DNA from: Companilactobacillus hulinensis
Lineage (GTDB): Bacteria; Bacillota; Bacilli; Lactobacillales; Lactobacillaceae
Assembly: GCF_003946555.1 (NCBI RefSeq)
Contig: NZ_RHOO01000002.1
Coordinates: 62,001 to 126,000 of the forward strand
DNA length: 64,000 nucleotides
Direction of reading: 5' to 3'
Below are positions 1 through 9,259 of this stretch, piece by piece. Numbering within the stretch: the first letter of the stretch is position 1; every line of letters starts with the position of its first letter. The position numbers and the translations under genes were made by a program. The notes below the pieces were generated by a model. The model was not told the origin of the DNA, searched no databases, and saw nothing but the letters and a program-made list of their open reading frames with translations.

Positions 1-349
1 CAACTACTGTATGCCAGTCAAAGATTAAAGTTCCAACTGTAAGTGTGAGAACCAATGTACCAATAACCCCTAAGATGGCAATGCACACTGCCTTCCACTG
101 ATTCAATAGTTCTTTAAGACTCATAAGTGTTCCAAGGTGGACAAGCAACAATGAAATACCAATTCCAATGAATGATGTGTTGAATGATGCTTTAGCAACA
201 ATATCCTTTGGAAGAATGGTCCAGAATCCAATGGTGAATAGGACCGCTGTGATGAAGATAGATGGGATAAATGCTTTGGTAGCGGCTGAGATCCAGTCAC
301 CAATTAGCATGAATACCATAACAATAGTAAAAGCAATAATGTATTCCAT
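1..349 (-). CDS. Integral membrane protein, probable transporter (N-terminal part)
   Basis: This reading frame starts at an ATG whose complement ends at 349, with an AGGGGG ribosome site about eight bases upstream, and runs off the left edge after 116 codons. The visible part is very hydrophobic: I see about four membrane segments, near residues 3-22, 25-42, 56-73 and 86-108, joined by short polar turns. It is divergent from the amidohydrolase pair and shares their intergenic region, so it may import a substrate or export a product of those enzymes. That link is inference. I cannot name the transporter family from the N-terminal third alone; a sodium-coupled symporter type is possible. Confidence 0.7.
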   Translation of the reverse strand, partial: MEYIIAFTIVMVFMLIGDWISAATKAFIPSIFITAVLFTIGFWTILPKDIVAKASFNTSFIGIGISLLLVHLGTLMSLKELLNQWKAVCIAILGVIGTLVLTLTVGTLIFDWHTVV

Positions 350-390
350 AAATGAAATGCCCCCTGTGTGTTTATAACTAAATCTTAGAT

Positions 391-426
391 AAAGATTAGA
401 AATAAACTTAATCTTTTCTAATCTTT
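391..426. promoter_or_regulatory. Perfect 12-bp inverted repeat between divergent genes, probable operator
   Basis: AAAGATTAGAAA at 391-402 is repeated as its exact complement TTTCTAATCTTT at 415-426, with a 12-base AT-rich centre. It sits between the divergent transporter and the first amidohydrolase and overlaps the likely -10 of the transporter promoter. This is the geometry expected of a dimeric regulator site, although it could also fold as an RNA hairpin in the transporter leader. Confidence 0.5.
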
Positions 427-433
427 GTGTCAA
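405..433 (-). promoter_or_regulatory. Probable promoter of the leftward transporter gene
   Basis: On the minus strand there is a perfect -35 TTGACA (428-433) and, after 17 bases, a weak -10 TAAGTT (405-410). The -10 lies in the centre of the 391-426 inverted repeat, which suggests direct control by whatever binds there. Confidence 0.4.
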
Positions 434-528
434 TAATTAATGTGAATTTTACCTTTATATGTGGCAGAAATGCCGTCAAATATATAAAATCACTGTTCAC
501 AACAATATATAGAAATTTTAATTTATTA

Positions 529-557
529 TTGACAATAATTAGAAAGAATCTTAGAAT
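529..557 (+). promoter_or_regulatory. Promoter of the amidohydrolase pair
   Basis: TTGACA (529-534), a 17-base spacer and TAGAAT (552-557) form a near-consensus vegetative promoter. Transcription would begin near 564, just ahead of the AGGAGG ribosome site at 573-578. Confidence 0.7.
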
Positions 558-585
558 TTTAATCAATAATTCAGGAGGCATGATT

Positions 586-1791
586 ATGACAGATACATTG
601 TATAAGAACTTTAAACTTTTTGATGGTGATAAGCCGGAGATTCAAGATGACGCTTGGTTCGTTGTAGATAGTGAAAAAGGAGAAATTACAAATCTTGGCT
701 TTGGAGCCGATGCACCGGATGCTGATGAAACTGTCGACTTAGATGATAAATACGTGATGCCTGGACTGATCAACGCACATACACATATTATGATGAACCC
801 TATTTCTAATAAGTTGAATTATCTTTCCGAAGCGGAAGTTACATTCACTGCATTACAAAATTTGAAGGAATTACTTAAGACGGGAGTTACTTATATTAGA
901 GACTGTGGTTGTGCATTTGATGTAGATATTAAACTTGCTAAATTACAAGCTGAGGGTCAATTAGGTGGAACAGAGATTCTTCCATCTGGGCGTCCAATGA
1001 GTATGACTGGTGGACATGGTGATTTCACTGAAGGACTTAATGGCGAGACAACTTGGGGTAACTTGGTCGATTCCAAAGATGAAATGAGGAAGGCCGTTCG
1101 TCAAGAATTTAAATTGGGTGCCAAGAATATCAAAGTCATGGCAACCGGTGGTGTTATGTCAGCTACCGATCAAATCGATGATACAGAGTTGACTGAAGCT
1201 GAAATGGCTGTTGCTGTTGAGGAGGCACATTCAAAGCATATGACAGTTGCCGCCCATGCGGAGGGTGCAAATGGTATTCATAATGCAATTGTTGCTGGTG
1301 TTGATTCAGTTGAACACGGCTCATATATTACGGACGAAGATATTCAGCTTATGTTAAAACAAGGTACATATCTAACTCCAACGTTGATTGCCGCCTATAC
1401 GATTCCAGAATATGGTGAAGGTAAACTTCCACAATACATGCTTGATAAGGCTAATTCGTTCATTGATACATTCTTCAAACGTATTGGAGTTGCTATTAAA
1501 GCAGGAGTAAAAATTGCGTTAGGCACTGATGCTGGAACTCCATTTAATGGATTCAAGGACGTTCCATATGAACTTGAATTGTTAACAAAAGTTGGAGCAA
1601 CAAATACTCAAGCACTATTTGCTTCATCACAAAACAGTGCCAAATTATTGGGCATCGATGATAAATATGGAACTTTGCAAGAAGGTAAGGTTGCTGATTT
1701 CTTAGTATTGGATAATGATCCAGTTGCTGACGTAAAAGCAGTTCAACAAGTTGATAAGTCAGTATACAAAAAAGGTGTAAAAGTATTCTAA
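586..1791 (+). CDS. Metal-dependent amidohydrolase (imidazolonepropionase/Xaa-Pro dipeptidase-like)
   Basis: A 401-residue enzyme of the amidohydrolase superfamily, expected to hydrolyse an amide or peptide-like bond in the cytoplasm. The binuclear metal site is visible: His65 and His67 in the N-terminal HxH, a candidate carboxylated Lys183 in a KNIKVMATGG segment, His224, His244, and Asp315 in GTDAGTP. I start at 586 because the AGGAGG at 573-578 is seven bases upstream; the longer frame from 427 begins with non-protein-like sequence and would include the promoter, and the ATG at 580 is too close to the ribosome site. It is followed after 22 bases by a paralogue. The substrate is unknown; relatives include imidazolonepropionase-like enzymes and carboxypeptidases acting on N-terminally linked basic residues or proline. 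Confidence 0.85.
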   Translation: MTDTLYKNFKLFDGDKPEIQDDAWFVVDSEKGEITNLGFGADAPDADETVDLDDKYVMPGLINAHTHIMMNPISNKLNYLSEAEVTFTALQNLKELLKTGVTYIRDCGCAFDVDIKLAKLQAEGQLGGTEILPSGRPMSMTGGHGDFTEGLNGETTWGNLVDSKDEMRKAVRQEFKLGAKNIKVMATGGVMSATDQIDDTELTEAEMAVAVEEAHSKHMTVAAHAEGANGIHNAIVAGVDSVEHGSYITDEDIQLMLKQGTYLTPTLIAAYTIPEYGEGKLPQYMLDKANSFIDTFFKRIGVAIKAGVKIALGTDAGTPFNGFKDVPYELELLTKVGATNTQALFASSQNSAKLLGIDDKYGTLQEGKVADFLVLDNDPVADVKAVQQVDKSVYKKGVKVF

Positions 1792-1813
1792 AAAATTGAG
1801 GAGTTCGTTTAAG

Positions 1814-3013
1814 ATGACAACATTTGTAAATTTGAAATTATTTAATGGTACTGATGACAAAATTATTGATAACAGTTACATGACTGTTGATGAGAAAGGA
1901 AAACTCACAGATGTTGGTGTCGGTACTCCTGCAAATTCTGACGATGAGGTAGTTGATCTTCAAGGAAAATACGTTATGCCTGGATTGATTAACGCCCATA
2001 CCCACTTGATGATGAATCCCGTTTCTAACAAACTTGAATATTTGTCAGAAGCAGAAATCACATTTACTGCACTCAAGAATCTAGATACACTGCTACATGC
2101 TGGTGTCACATATATTAGAGATTGTGGCTGTGCATTTAACGTCGATATTAAACTTGCCAAACTGCAACAGGAAGGTCAGCTGAAGGGGACAGAGATTCTA
2201 CCTTCAGGTCGTCCAATGACAATGACTGGTGGACATGGTGACTTTACTGAGGGACTTAACGGCGAAAGCACTATGGGACATTTGATTGATTCACAGGATG
2301 AAATGAGAAAAGCTGTCCGTGAGAATTTCAAGCTTGGTGCCAAAAATATCAAGGTTATGGCAACCGATGGTGTTATGTCTTCAACTGATCAAGTTGATGA
2401 TACTGAATTAACTGAAGGTGAGATGGCTGTTGCAGTTGAAGAAGCTCACACTAAACATATGACTGTTGCTTCTCATGCCCAAGGTAATCGTGGTATTCAG
2501 ATTTCACTTGAAGCGGGTGTAGATTCAATTGAACACGGTATTTATGTTGATGAGAAACAAGCTGAATTTATGAAGAAAAACAATGTCTTTTTAGTTCCAA
2601 CTCTGAACGCTTGTGCAAGCATTGATAAGTACGGAGTTGGTAAAATTCCAGATTACATGATCAAGAAGAATGATATTGTTAAAGGCGATTTCTTTAAGAA
2701 CGTGAAGATGGCATTCGATAAAGGAGTTAAAGTTGTTGTTGGTACTGACGCCGGTACACCGTTCAATGGATTCGTTCACGGAACTACTGATGAATTATCA
2801 TTATTTACTGGTTTGGGAATCAGTCCATATAAGGCACTATTGGGTACTACAAAATATGCTGCGGAATTGTTGAGAATCTCTGATGAATATGGAAGTCTTG
2901 ATACAGGTAAATTTGCTGACTTCTTAGTTTTAGATGAGAACCCATTAGAGAGTGTTGAAGCGGTGGCACAAACTGATAAAAAGATTTACAAGAAGGGCGT
3001 TTTAGTTAAGTGA
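1814..3013 (+). CDS. Metal-dependent amidohydrolase, tandem paralogue
   Basis: A 399-residue paralogue of the preceding gene, similar along its whole length, so the pair looks like a tandem duplication transcribed together. It keeps the HxH, the candidate carboxylated lysine, both later histidines and the GTDAGTP aspartate. It differs near the active site: the sequence after the lysine reads VMATDG instead of VMATGG, and the His224 region reads ASHAQG instead of AAHAEG. This suggests a shift in substrate rather than loss of activity. The ATG at 1814 has GAGGAG nine bases upstream; an in-frame TTG at 1796 has no ribosome site. A terminator follows at 3104. Confidence 0.85.
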   Translation: MTTFVNLKLFNGTDDKIIDNSYMTVDEKGKLTDVGVGTPANSDDEVVDLQGKYVMPGLINAHTHLMMNPVSNKLEYLSEAEITFTALKNLDTLLHAGVTYIRDCGCAFNVDIKLAKLQQEGQLKGTEILPSGRPMTMTGGHGDFTEGLNGESTMGHLIDSQDEMRKAVRENFKLGAKNIKVMATDGVMSSTDQVDDTELTEGEMAVAVEEAHTKHMTVASHAQGNRGIQISLEAGVDSIEHGIYVDEKQAEFMKKNNVFLVPTLNACASIDKYGVGKIPDYMIKKNDIVKGDFFKNVKMAFDKGVKVVVGTDAGTPFNGFVHGTTDELSLFTGLGISPYKALLGTTKYAAELLRISDEYGSLDTGKFADFLVLDENPLESVEAVAQTDKKIYKKGVLVK

Positions 3014-3103
3014 TTGTTACTATGTAATACCTTGATAAACTCGTAAAAATCGTATTTGATTAAGAAATAATAGTTTCAATTCAAATTTTAATAAACTGTA
3101 ATG

Positions 3104-3134
3104 AAGATATCGTCGATTAAACGGTATCTTTTTT
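3104..3134 (+). terminator. Rho-independent terminator after the amidohydrolase pair
   Basis: A 10-bp stem (3104-3113 with 3121-3130, one G-U pair) with a 7-base loop is followed by a T tract. It separates the amidohydrolase operon from polA. Confidence 0.7.
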
Positions 3135-3230
3135 GCTGTTCTAATAGCATCAATAGTTACAACAACTGTTACTAAGTTCTAGTATTTGTTAAAATAGAAT
3201 AGAATAATTTCGTTCAAAATGGGAGAAAAA

Positions 3231-5888
3231 ATGACGGAAAACAAAAAGTTACTTTTAATTGATGGAAATAGTGTTTCATTTAGAGCATTTTTTGCCATGC
3301 ACAATGTATTAGATAAATTTGTTTCAGGGGATGGTATCCATACAAATGCCATGTACGCCTTTAACAACATGCTTGATATTATATTGAAGGATGAGAAGCC
3401 AACACACGCATTGGTAGCTTTTGATGCGGGTAAGACGACTTTTAGAACTGAGATGTTTTCAGACTACAAGGGAACCCGCGCAAAGACTCCGCCTGAATTA
3501 ATGGAACAATTGCCATTGATCCAAGAAATGCTTAATCTTCGTGGTATCAAGACTTATGACTTGAAGAATTATGAAGCAGATGACATTATCGGAACAATGT
3601 CTCGTAAGGGTGAAGCTGAGGGCATGGACGTTTCTATTATCACTGGTGATCGAGACTTAACACAATTGACGACTGACAAGGTTACTGTTCGAGTTAACGT
3701 TAAAGGTGTTACTGAGACTGAAGCTTATACACCAGAGCATGTTAAAGAAAAGCTCGGTATTACACCAGATCAAATCATTGATATGAAAGGTTTGATGGGG
3801 GATACTTCTGATCACTATCCAGGTGTTGAAAAAGTTGGTGAGAAGACGGCAATCAAACTTTTGACTCAATATGGAACTATGGAAGGTCTATATGAACATG
3901 TTGATGAAATGAAGAAGAGCAAGCTCAAAGAACATTTGATCAATGACAAAGACCAAGCATTCTTAAGTAAGAAATTGGCAACGATCAATTGTGACGCACC
4001 TGTAGAGTTGAAAATTGATGATCTCGAATATCGTGGTGATAATCAAGAACAATTAATTCAGTTCTATCAAAAGATGGGATTCAATTCATTCTTGGAAAAA
4101 ATGGATTTTGCACCTGAAGAGACTGCTGAAGCATTGCCTGAGATTAAATTCTCAGAATTAAATGATGAGGCGATTAACAAGATTGCTGCTTCAGATAAGC
4201 CTCAAACAGTTATTGTCGAAAGCTTTGGTGAGAATTATCATATTTCATCAATTATTGGATTGGCAATTGCTAGTGAAGGTAATTACTATGCAACAACTGA
4301 TATTTCGGTTTTAGAAAATGAAACATTGAAAAATTGGCTAGCGGATGATTCTAAAGAAAAATATGTATTCGATAACAAGAGGACAATTGCGTTACTACAT
4401 CGCTATGGATGTGAGTTTGCGGGTGTAAGCTTTGATATGCTATTGGTTTCATATTTGCTTGATACGAATGACAATAAAACTGATATCGGTATCGTTGCTC
4501 AGAATTATGGACACAACTTACCTAATGATGAAGAATTCTATGGTAAAGGTGTAAAACGTGTTATTCCTGAGGACGAACAAGTGTTAATGAACTTCCTATG
4601 TCAAAAAGCTCAAGTTATTGATGTTTTACATGACAAAATGATGGCTGAATTGAAGAAAAACGATCAGGATAGTTTGTATGATGAGATTGAGTTACCATTA
4701 TCGATTGTTTTAGCAAGTATGGAGATCAAGGGTGTCAAAGTCGATGCTACACGATTAAAAGAAATGCAGAATGATTTTGCAAAACGATTAAGTGACATTG
4801 AAAAACAAATTTATGCTGAAGCAGGACAAGAATTCAACATAAATTCACCAAAACAATTGGGTGTCGTCTTGTTTGAAGATTTGAAGTTACCTGTTATTAA
4901 GAAGACTAAAACAGGCTATTCAACAGCGGTAGATGTACTTGAAAAGCTTAAGGACAAATCACCAGTTGTACAAAAGATACTCGATTATCGCCAAATTTCT
5001 AAGATCAATTCTACTTATGCAGTCGGATTACAGAAGTTCATTCAACCAGATAATCGTATTCACACGATTTATCAGCAGACGTTAACCCAGACAGGAAGAT
5101 TGTCTTCAATTGAACCTAATCTACAAAATATTCCTATTAGAATTGATGAAGGACGTCAGATTCGTAAGGCTTTTGTACCGCAAAATGAAGATTGGGAAAT
5201 GTTCTCAGCTGATTATTCTCAAGTTGAATTGCGTGTTCTAGCCCATATTTCGGGTGATGAGAATATGCAAGAGGCTTTTAAAGAAGATTACGATATTCAT
5301 GCACATACAGCTATGAGGATTTTTGGACTCGATAGCACTGACGAAGTTACACCAGATATGAGACGTAAGGCTAAAGCTACTAACTTTGGTATTGTATACG
5401 GAATTAGTGATTATGGATTATCCCAAAATATCGGAATAACTCGTAAAGAAGCAGCACAATTTATTGATTCATACTTTGAACAATATCCTGGTGTTAAGCA
5501 ATATATGGATGATATTGTGAAATTTGCACGTGAAAATGGCTATGTTGAAACAATTATGCACCGTCGTAGATACTTACCAGATATTCATTCTAAGAACTTC
5601 AATATTAGAAACTTTGCGCAACGTACAGCGATGAATACGCCAATTCAAGGTAGTGCTGCAGATATTATTAAGGTTGCTATGATCAATATGCAGAAGATGA
5701 TCAAAAAAGAGAATTTACAAACAAATCTTCTATTACAGGTACATGATGAAATGATCTTTGAGGCACCTAAGTCAGAGATTCCAATATTGGAGAAGTTAGT
5801 ACCAAGTGTCATGGATTCAGCTGTTAAACTTGATGTTCCTTTGAAAGTTGGATTCGCACATGGTGAGAGCTGGTACGAAGCTAAGTAG
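3231..5888 (+). CDS. polA: DNA polymerase I
   Basis: An 885-residue family A polymerase for Okazaki fragment processing and repair. The N-terminal 5'-3' exonuclease is intact (LLLIDGNSVSFRAF at the start, then acidic GDRDLTQL and GLMGDTSDHYPGV segments). The middle 3'-5' exonuclease-like domain lacks the DxE metal motif: the expected strand reads TVIVESFGEN, so proofreading is probably absent, as in other Bacillota. The polymerase palm and fingers carry SADYSQVELRVLAH, the RRKAKATNFGIVYG helix and the VHDEMIFE motif. I start at 3231 because GGGAG sits five bases upstream; an ATG at 3219 has no ribosome site. It is first in a polA-mutM-coaE-nrdR-dnaB-dnaI operon. Confidence 0.95.
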   Translation: MTENKKLLLIDGNSVSFRAFFAMHNVLDKFVSGDGIHTNAMYAFNNMLDIILKDEKPTHALVAFDAGKTTFRTEMFSDYKGTRAKTPPELMEQLPLIQEMLNLRGIKTYDLKNYEADDIIGTMSRKGEAEGMDVSIITGDRDLTQLTTDKVTVRVNVKGVTETEAYTPEHVKEKLGITPDQIIDMKGLMGDTSDHYPGVEKVGEKTAIKLLTQYGTMEGLYEHVDEMKKSKLKEHLINDKDQAFLSKKLATINCDAPVELKIDDLEYRGDNQEQLIQFYQKMGFNSFLEKMDFAPEETAEALPEIKFSELNDEAINKIAASDKPQTVIVESFGENYHISSIIGLAIASEGNYYATTDISVLENETLKNWLADDSKEKYVFDNKRTIALLHRYGCEFAGVSFDMLLVSYLLDTNDNKTDIGIVAQNYGHNLPNDEEFYGKGVKRVIPEDEQVLMNFLCQKAQVIDVLHDKMMAELKKNDQDSLYDEIELPLSIVLASMEIKGVKVDATRLKEMQNDFAKRLSDIEKQIYAEAGQEFNINSPKQLGVVLFEDLKLPVIKKTKTGYSTAVDVLEKLKDKSPVVQKILDYRQISKINSTYAVGLQKFIQPDNRIHTIYQQTLTQTGRLSSIEPNLQNIPIRIDEGRQIRKAFVPQNEDWEMFSADYSQVELRVLAHISGDENMQEAFKEDYDIHAHTAMRIFGLDSTDEVTPDMRRKAKATNFGIVYGISDYGLSQNIGITRKEAAQFIDSYFEQYPGVKQYMDDIVKFARENGYVETIMHRRRYLPDIHSKNFNIRNFAQRTAMNTPIQGSAADIIKVAMINMQKMIKKENLQTNLLLQVHDEMIFEAPKSEIPILEKLVPSVMDSAVKLDVPLKVGFAHGESWYEAK

Positions 5889-5926
5889 ATTCAAAAAATT
5901 AATTTTATATGAAATGGGTGAAAAAT

Positions 5927-6754
5927 ATGCCTGAAATGCCAGAAGTAGAAACAGTCAGACGAGGACTAGTCTCACAAATCAAGGGTTGTAAAATTACAAG
6001 TGTTGAAATAAGATATCAGAATTTAATTACTGGTGATGTATCACAATTTATCGATATAGTTACTGGTACAACGATTGAAGATATCGGACGTCTTGCTAAG
6101 TTTTTGTTAATACATTTGGATAATGGATATACGATTATTAGCCATTTGCGTATGGAAGGTAAATATCGTGTTTCTAGTGATCCAGCAATGATTGATAAGC
6201 ATTCACATGCTATATTTACACTTGATAATGGTCAAAAATTGATTTACAACGATGTTCGTAAATTCGGGAGAATGCAATTGTGGAGGACTGCGGATCTAGC
6301 TGAGAATAAGTCCATTGCTAAGTTGGGGCCTGAACCGCTATCTGATGAATTTACCTTCGATAATTTGAAACCTCGTATTATGCGTCATCGCAAGGATATT
6401 AAGACAGTTTTGTTGGATCAATCAGTTATGAGTGGGCTTGGAAATATCTATGTTGATGAAGTATTGTGGAATGCCATGATCCATCCTGAAACTCCGGCAA
6501 ATCATATGAGTGATGAAGATATTAAAAACATCATGAAGTATTCGGATGAAGAGATGAGAATGGGAATCGCTGAAGGTGGTTCCACTGTCCGTTCATATCT
6601 GGATTCAACTGGTCATTCTGGTCATATGCAGGACTTCTTACACGCATATGGTAAAGAAGGCACACCTTGTGCAAGGTGTGGAACTAATATTGAAAAAATC
6701 AAAGTTGGCGGACGTGGAACCCACTTCTGTCCACATTGTCAGGTAGTGAAATGA
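5927..6754 (+). CDS. mutM: Formamidopyrimidine-DNA glycosylase
   Basis: A 275-residue base-excision repair enzyme that removes 8-oxoguanine and formamidopyrimidines and cuts the abasic site. The catalytic N-terminus is Pro2-Glu3 in MPEMPEVETVRRG; this fixes the start at 5927 rather than the ATG at 5909, because the proline must follow the removed methionine. The C-terminal zinc finger is complete (CARCG and CPHCQ), and the helix-two-turns-helix segment reads GLGNIYVDEVLW. It follows polA by 38 bases and overlaps coaE by four. Confidence 0.95.
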   Translation: MPEMPEVETVRRGLVSQIKGCKITSVEIRYQNLITGDVSQFIDIVTGTTIEDIGRLAKFLLIHLDNGYTIISHLRMEGKYRVSSDPAMIDKHSHAIFTLDNGQKLIYNDVRKFGRMQLWRTADLAENKSIAKLGPEPLSDEFTFDNLKPRIMRHRKDIKTVLLDQSVMSGLGNIYVDEVLWNAMIHPETPANHMSDEDIKNIMKYSDEEMRMGIAEGGSTVRSYLDSTGHSGHMQDFLHAYGKEGTPCARCGTNIEKIKVGGRGTHFCPHCQVVK

Positions 6755-7344
6755 GTAAGATTTATGGACTGACTGGTGGTATTGCTGCTGGGAAGTCTAC
6801 TGTTCTAGGTTTGCTGAGAGACAATGATTGCGTTGTTTATGATGCAGATCAGGTTGCTAGGGATGTCGTAGAACCAGGCACTGTTGGCTTATCGAGAATA
6901 GTTGCTGAGTTTGGTTCCAATATATTGTTGCCAGATGGTTCTTTGAACCGAAAAAAGTTGGGTTCAATAGTTTTTTCTGATAAAAATCAGCTAAAAAGAT
7001 TAACAAATATCACTGGACCATTGATTCGTAAACGAATTCTACATACAATAAAACAAGTTCGTAAATCGCACGATAATAAAATAACAATATTTGAAATTCA
7101 ATTGTTATTCGAATCTGACTATCAAAAATACTTTTCTGGAGTTATTAGCATTTACTTACCACAAGATGTTCAATTAGAACGCTTGATGCAACGTGATAAA
7201 ATTAATAGAGAAGCTGCAATGAATAAAATCAATTCACAAATGTCGATGGAGGAAAAACGTCGTCGATCTGATTATGTTATTGATAATTCAAAGGACTTAA
7301 ACTTCTTAAAAAATGAAATCAATGAATTACTAAAAAAATTATGA
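6751..7344 (+). CDS. coaE: Dephospho-CoA kinase
   Basis: A 197-residue P-loop kinase that phosphorylates the ribose 3'-hydroxyl of dephospho-CoA in the last step of coenzyme A synthesis. The Walker A motif GGIAAGKST lies at residues 9-17, followed by the DADQVARDVVEPG substrate segment; a family-typical LLFESDYQKYF stretch is in the second half. The start at 6751 gives an ATGA overlap with mutM, consistent with translational coupling; the upstream in-frame start at 6736 would lie deep inside mutM. Confidence 0.93.
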   Translation: MSKIYGLTGGIAAGKSTVLGLLRDNDCVVYDADQVARDVVEPGTVGLSRIVAEFGSNILLPDGSLNRKKLGSIVFSDKNQLKRLTNITGPLIRKRILHTIKQVRKSHDNKITIFEIQLLFESDYQKYFSGVISIYLPQDVQLERLMQRDKINREAAMNKINSQMSMEEKRRRSDYVIDNSKDLNFLKNEINELLKKL

Positions 7345-7365
7345 TACAGAAAAGAGGCTGATGAT

Positions 7366-7851
7366 ATGATTTGTCCACATTGTCATCATGATTCATCAAA
7401 AGTTGTCGACAGTCGCCCGAGTGACGAAGGTCGTGCAATCAGACGTAGACGAGAATGCGAATACTGTGGAACACGTTTCACAACTTTTGAAAGAATCGAA
7501 AAATCGCCGTTATTGGTAATTAAGAAAAATGGTAATCGCGAAGAATTTAGTCGTGAAAAATTATTGCGTGGTTTGGTGCGTGCTGCTGAAAAACGCCCAG
7601 TTACAATTGATCAAATGAATGCAATCGTTGATAAGGTAGAGAATCAAATAAGGGCCACAGGCGAAAACGAGGTAGGTTCACAGACAATCGGTGAGTATGT
7701 AATGAAGATACTTGCTGATGTTGATGATGTTACTTATATTCGTTTTGCTAGTGTTTATCGTGAATTCAAGGACATGAATGGGTTCATGAAAGAAGTTCAA
7801 GAAATGATGGCCAATGATGGCAACGAGAGCAAAACAGATAAGAAAGACTAG
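7366..7851 (+). CDS. nrdR: Transcriptional repressor NrdR
   Basis: A 161-residue repressor of ribonucleotide reductase genes. It has an N-terminal zinc ribbon (CPHC at residues 3-6, CEYC near residue 31) with the basic RAIRRRREC stretch that contacts NrdR boxes, followed by an ATP-cone that senses ATP/dATP. Its place between coaE and dnaB links dNTP control to replication restart, as in many Bacillota. It is preceded by an AGAGG ribosome site. I saw no nrd genes in this window. Confidence 0.95.
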   Translation: MICPHCHHDSSKVVDSRPSDEGRAIRRRRECEYCGTRFTTFERIEKSPLLVIKKNGNREEFSREKLLRGLVRAAEKRPVTIDQMNAIVDKVENQIRATGENEVGSQTIGEYVMKILADVDDVTYIRFASVYREFKDMNGFMKEVQEMMANDGNESKTDKKD

Positions 7852-7862
7852 GAAGTGTTGAA

Positions 7863-9257
7863 TTGGCCAAAGAGTTTAATTATGACCCAGCAAAGTTCAC
7901 ACCACTAACGGGATACTGGTGCCTTCCGCATGGTCAAATAAACGATTATGAACGTCATGTTTTGACGGATCTTTATTTGCCATTGCTTGGAACAAGGGCA
8001 TTCAGTATTTATTTGTTATTATGGGAAAAAGTTCCTAATAAAGAACTTGTTAGTGAACGACAAAGTCATGCTGAATTAATGAGTTTATTAGATATTGACC
8101 TCAAAACTTTTTATAATGAGCGAATTAAAGCAGAAGCTTTGGGATTGATCAGAACATATGAAAAGAAAGATGATATTGGAGATTACGTTGTTTATCAATT
8201 GTATGAGCCACTATCTCCAGCTGAATTTTTTAAGGATGATTTAATGAGTATCTTTTTGTATGAACAAATTGGTGCTCAAAGCTATCAAAAACTGGTAAAG
8301 AAGTATTCTCAGTCAAGTGATATTTTGGATGATTCAGAAGAAATCAGTAAAGATTTTCTTGAAGTATTTCAATTGAGCAATGAAGATTTGATCAATACTC
8401 CATCAGAGGTAAATGATGCTCAAGGCGCATTTGCCAAGGTTAAAGATAAAAAGCAACCCGAGATCAAAGAGTCTGAGGTTTCACAGTTAGACTGGGAGCT
8501 TATCGGCGAACGTATTGAACAATTATTCAAAATCAGTGAGGACAATCTGCTTGAGAATCAACAGTTGATTATTAATCTGCATGCTTTTTATGGTGTAGAT
8601 GAAATTGCTTTGATCAATTTGATTGGTCAAACTTGCGATATCGTTAATAACAAAATTGATCCAGTGAGATTAAAAAAGACTGTCCAAGATAGATTTGAAC
8701 GAAATGCTAATATTTCAATCAAAAATACTGAACATAAAGACGATTCGGCGAATAAGTCTGAAGATACGGGTGCCGTCAATCATAATTTCAATCGTGCTGA
8801 TAATTTGTTGATACAACAAGCAAAGTCATTAGCTCCAGCTGACTTTCTAGCCGCTGAAAAGCAAAAAAGCGGTGGATTTACTGGTGCTGCAGAATCAAGG
8901 GCTTTGCGTGATATGGCAATGAAAACATATCTGTCACCAGCGGTACTCAATATAATGGTTGATTATATTCTGAAGAATTCACCAACGTTGACCGTTGCAT
9001 TAATGGAAACAGTGGCTAATGATTGGCAACAGAATCACGTTGAGTCACCAGAACAAGCGTTACAAAGATTGCATGATTTTCAAAACAAGCCACGTAATCC
9101 AAAACGCCGTTATAATAATAATCGTAATAACCGTCGAGTTGAACAAAGTACAGATTGGAGCAAGGTCACTTCCAAGCCCGTTAATAATAATGAGGCCCAA
9201 AGAAAACAACAAGAATTACAGGAAAGACTCAGAAAAATGAGAAGTAAGGATAACTAG
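7863..9257 (+). CDS. dnaB: Replication initiation and membrane attachment protein DnaB
   Basis: A 464-residue protein of the Bacillota-specific DnaB/DnaD family, which helps load the replicative helicase at oriC and during restart. I see two DnaD-like helical parts (about residues 20-180 and 320-420) and a very basic, Asn-rich tail that would suit DNA contact. The start is TTG at 7863 with GGAAGTG a few bases upstream and no ATG in a suitable place; it follows nrdR by 11 bases. DnaI, its helicase-loading partner, is the next gene. It is not the E. coli DnaB helicase, which shares only the name. Confidence 0.92.
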   Translation: MAKEFNYDPAKFTPLTGYWCLPHGQINDYERHVLTDLYLPLLGTRAFSIYLLLWEKVPNKELVSERQSHAELMSLLDIDLKTFYNERIKAEALGLIRTYEKKDDIGDYVVYQLYEPLSPAEFFKDDLMSIFLYEQIGAQSYQKLVKKYSQSSDILDDSEEISKDFLEVFQLSNEDLINTPSEVNDAQGAFAKVKDKKQPEIKESEVSQLDWELIGERIEQLFKISEDNLLENQQLIINLHAFYGVDEIALINLIGQTCDIVNNKIDPVRLKKTVQDRFERNANISIKNTEHKDDSANKSEDTGAVNHNFNRADNLLIQQAKSLAPADFLAAEKQKSGGFTGAAESRALRDMAMKTYLSPAVLNIMVDYILKNSPTLTVALMETVANDWQQNHVESPEQALQRLHDFQNKPRNPKRRYNNNRNNRRVEQSTDWSKVTSKPVNNNEAQRKQQELQERLRKMRSKDN

Positions 9258-9259
9258 CT

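Noticed and set aside
427-585. 53-residue N-terminal extension of the first amidohydrolase
   Set aside because: It would include the -35/-10 promoter and the ribosome site; the sequence is not protein-like and the 586 start is well supported.
3231-5888. Missing DxE proofreading motif in PolA as a novelty
   Set aside because: A degenerate 3'-5' exonuclease domain is common in Pol I of Bacillota.
7863-9257. DnaB as replicative helicase
   Set aside because: There is no RecA-like helicase core; it is the Bacillota DnaB/DnaD-type initiation protein.
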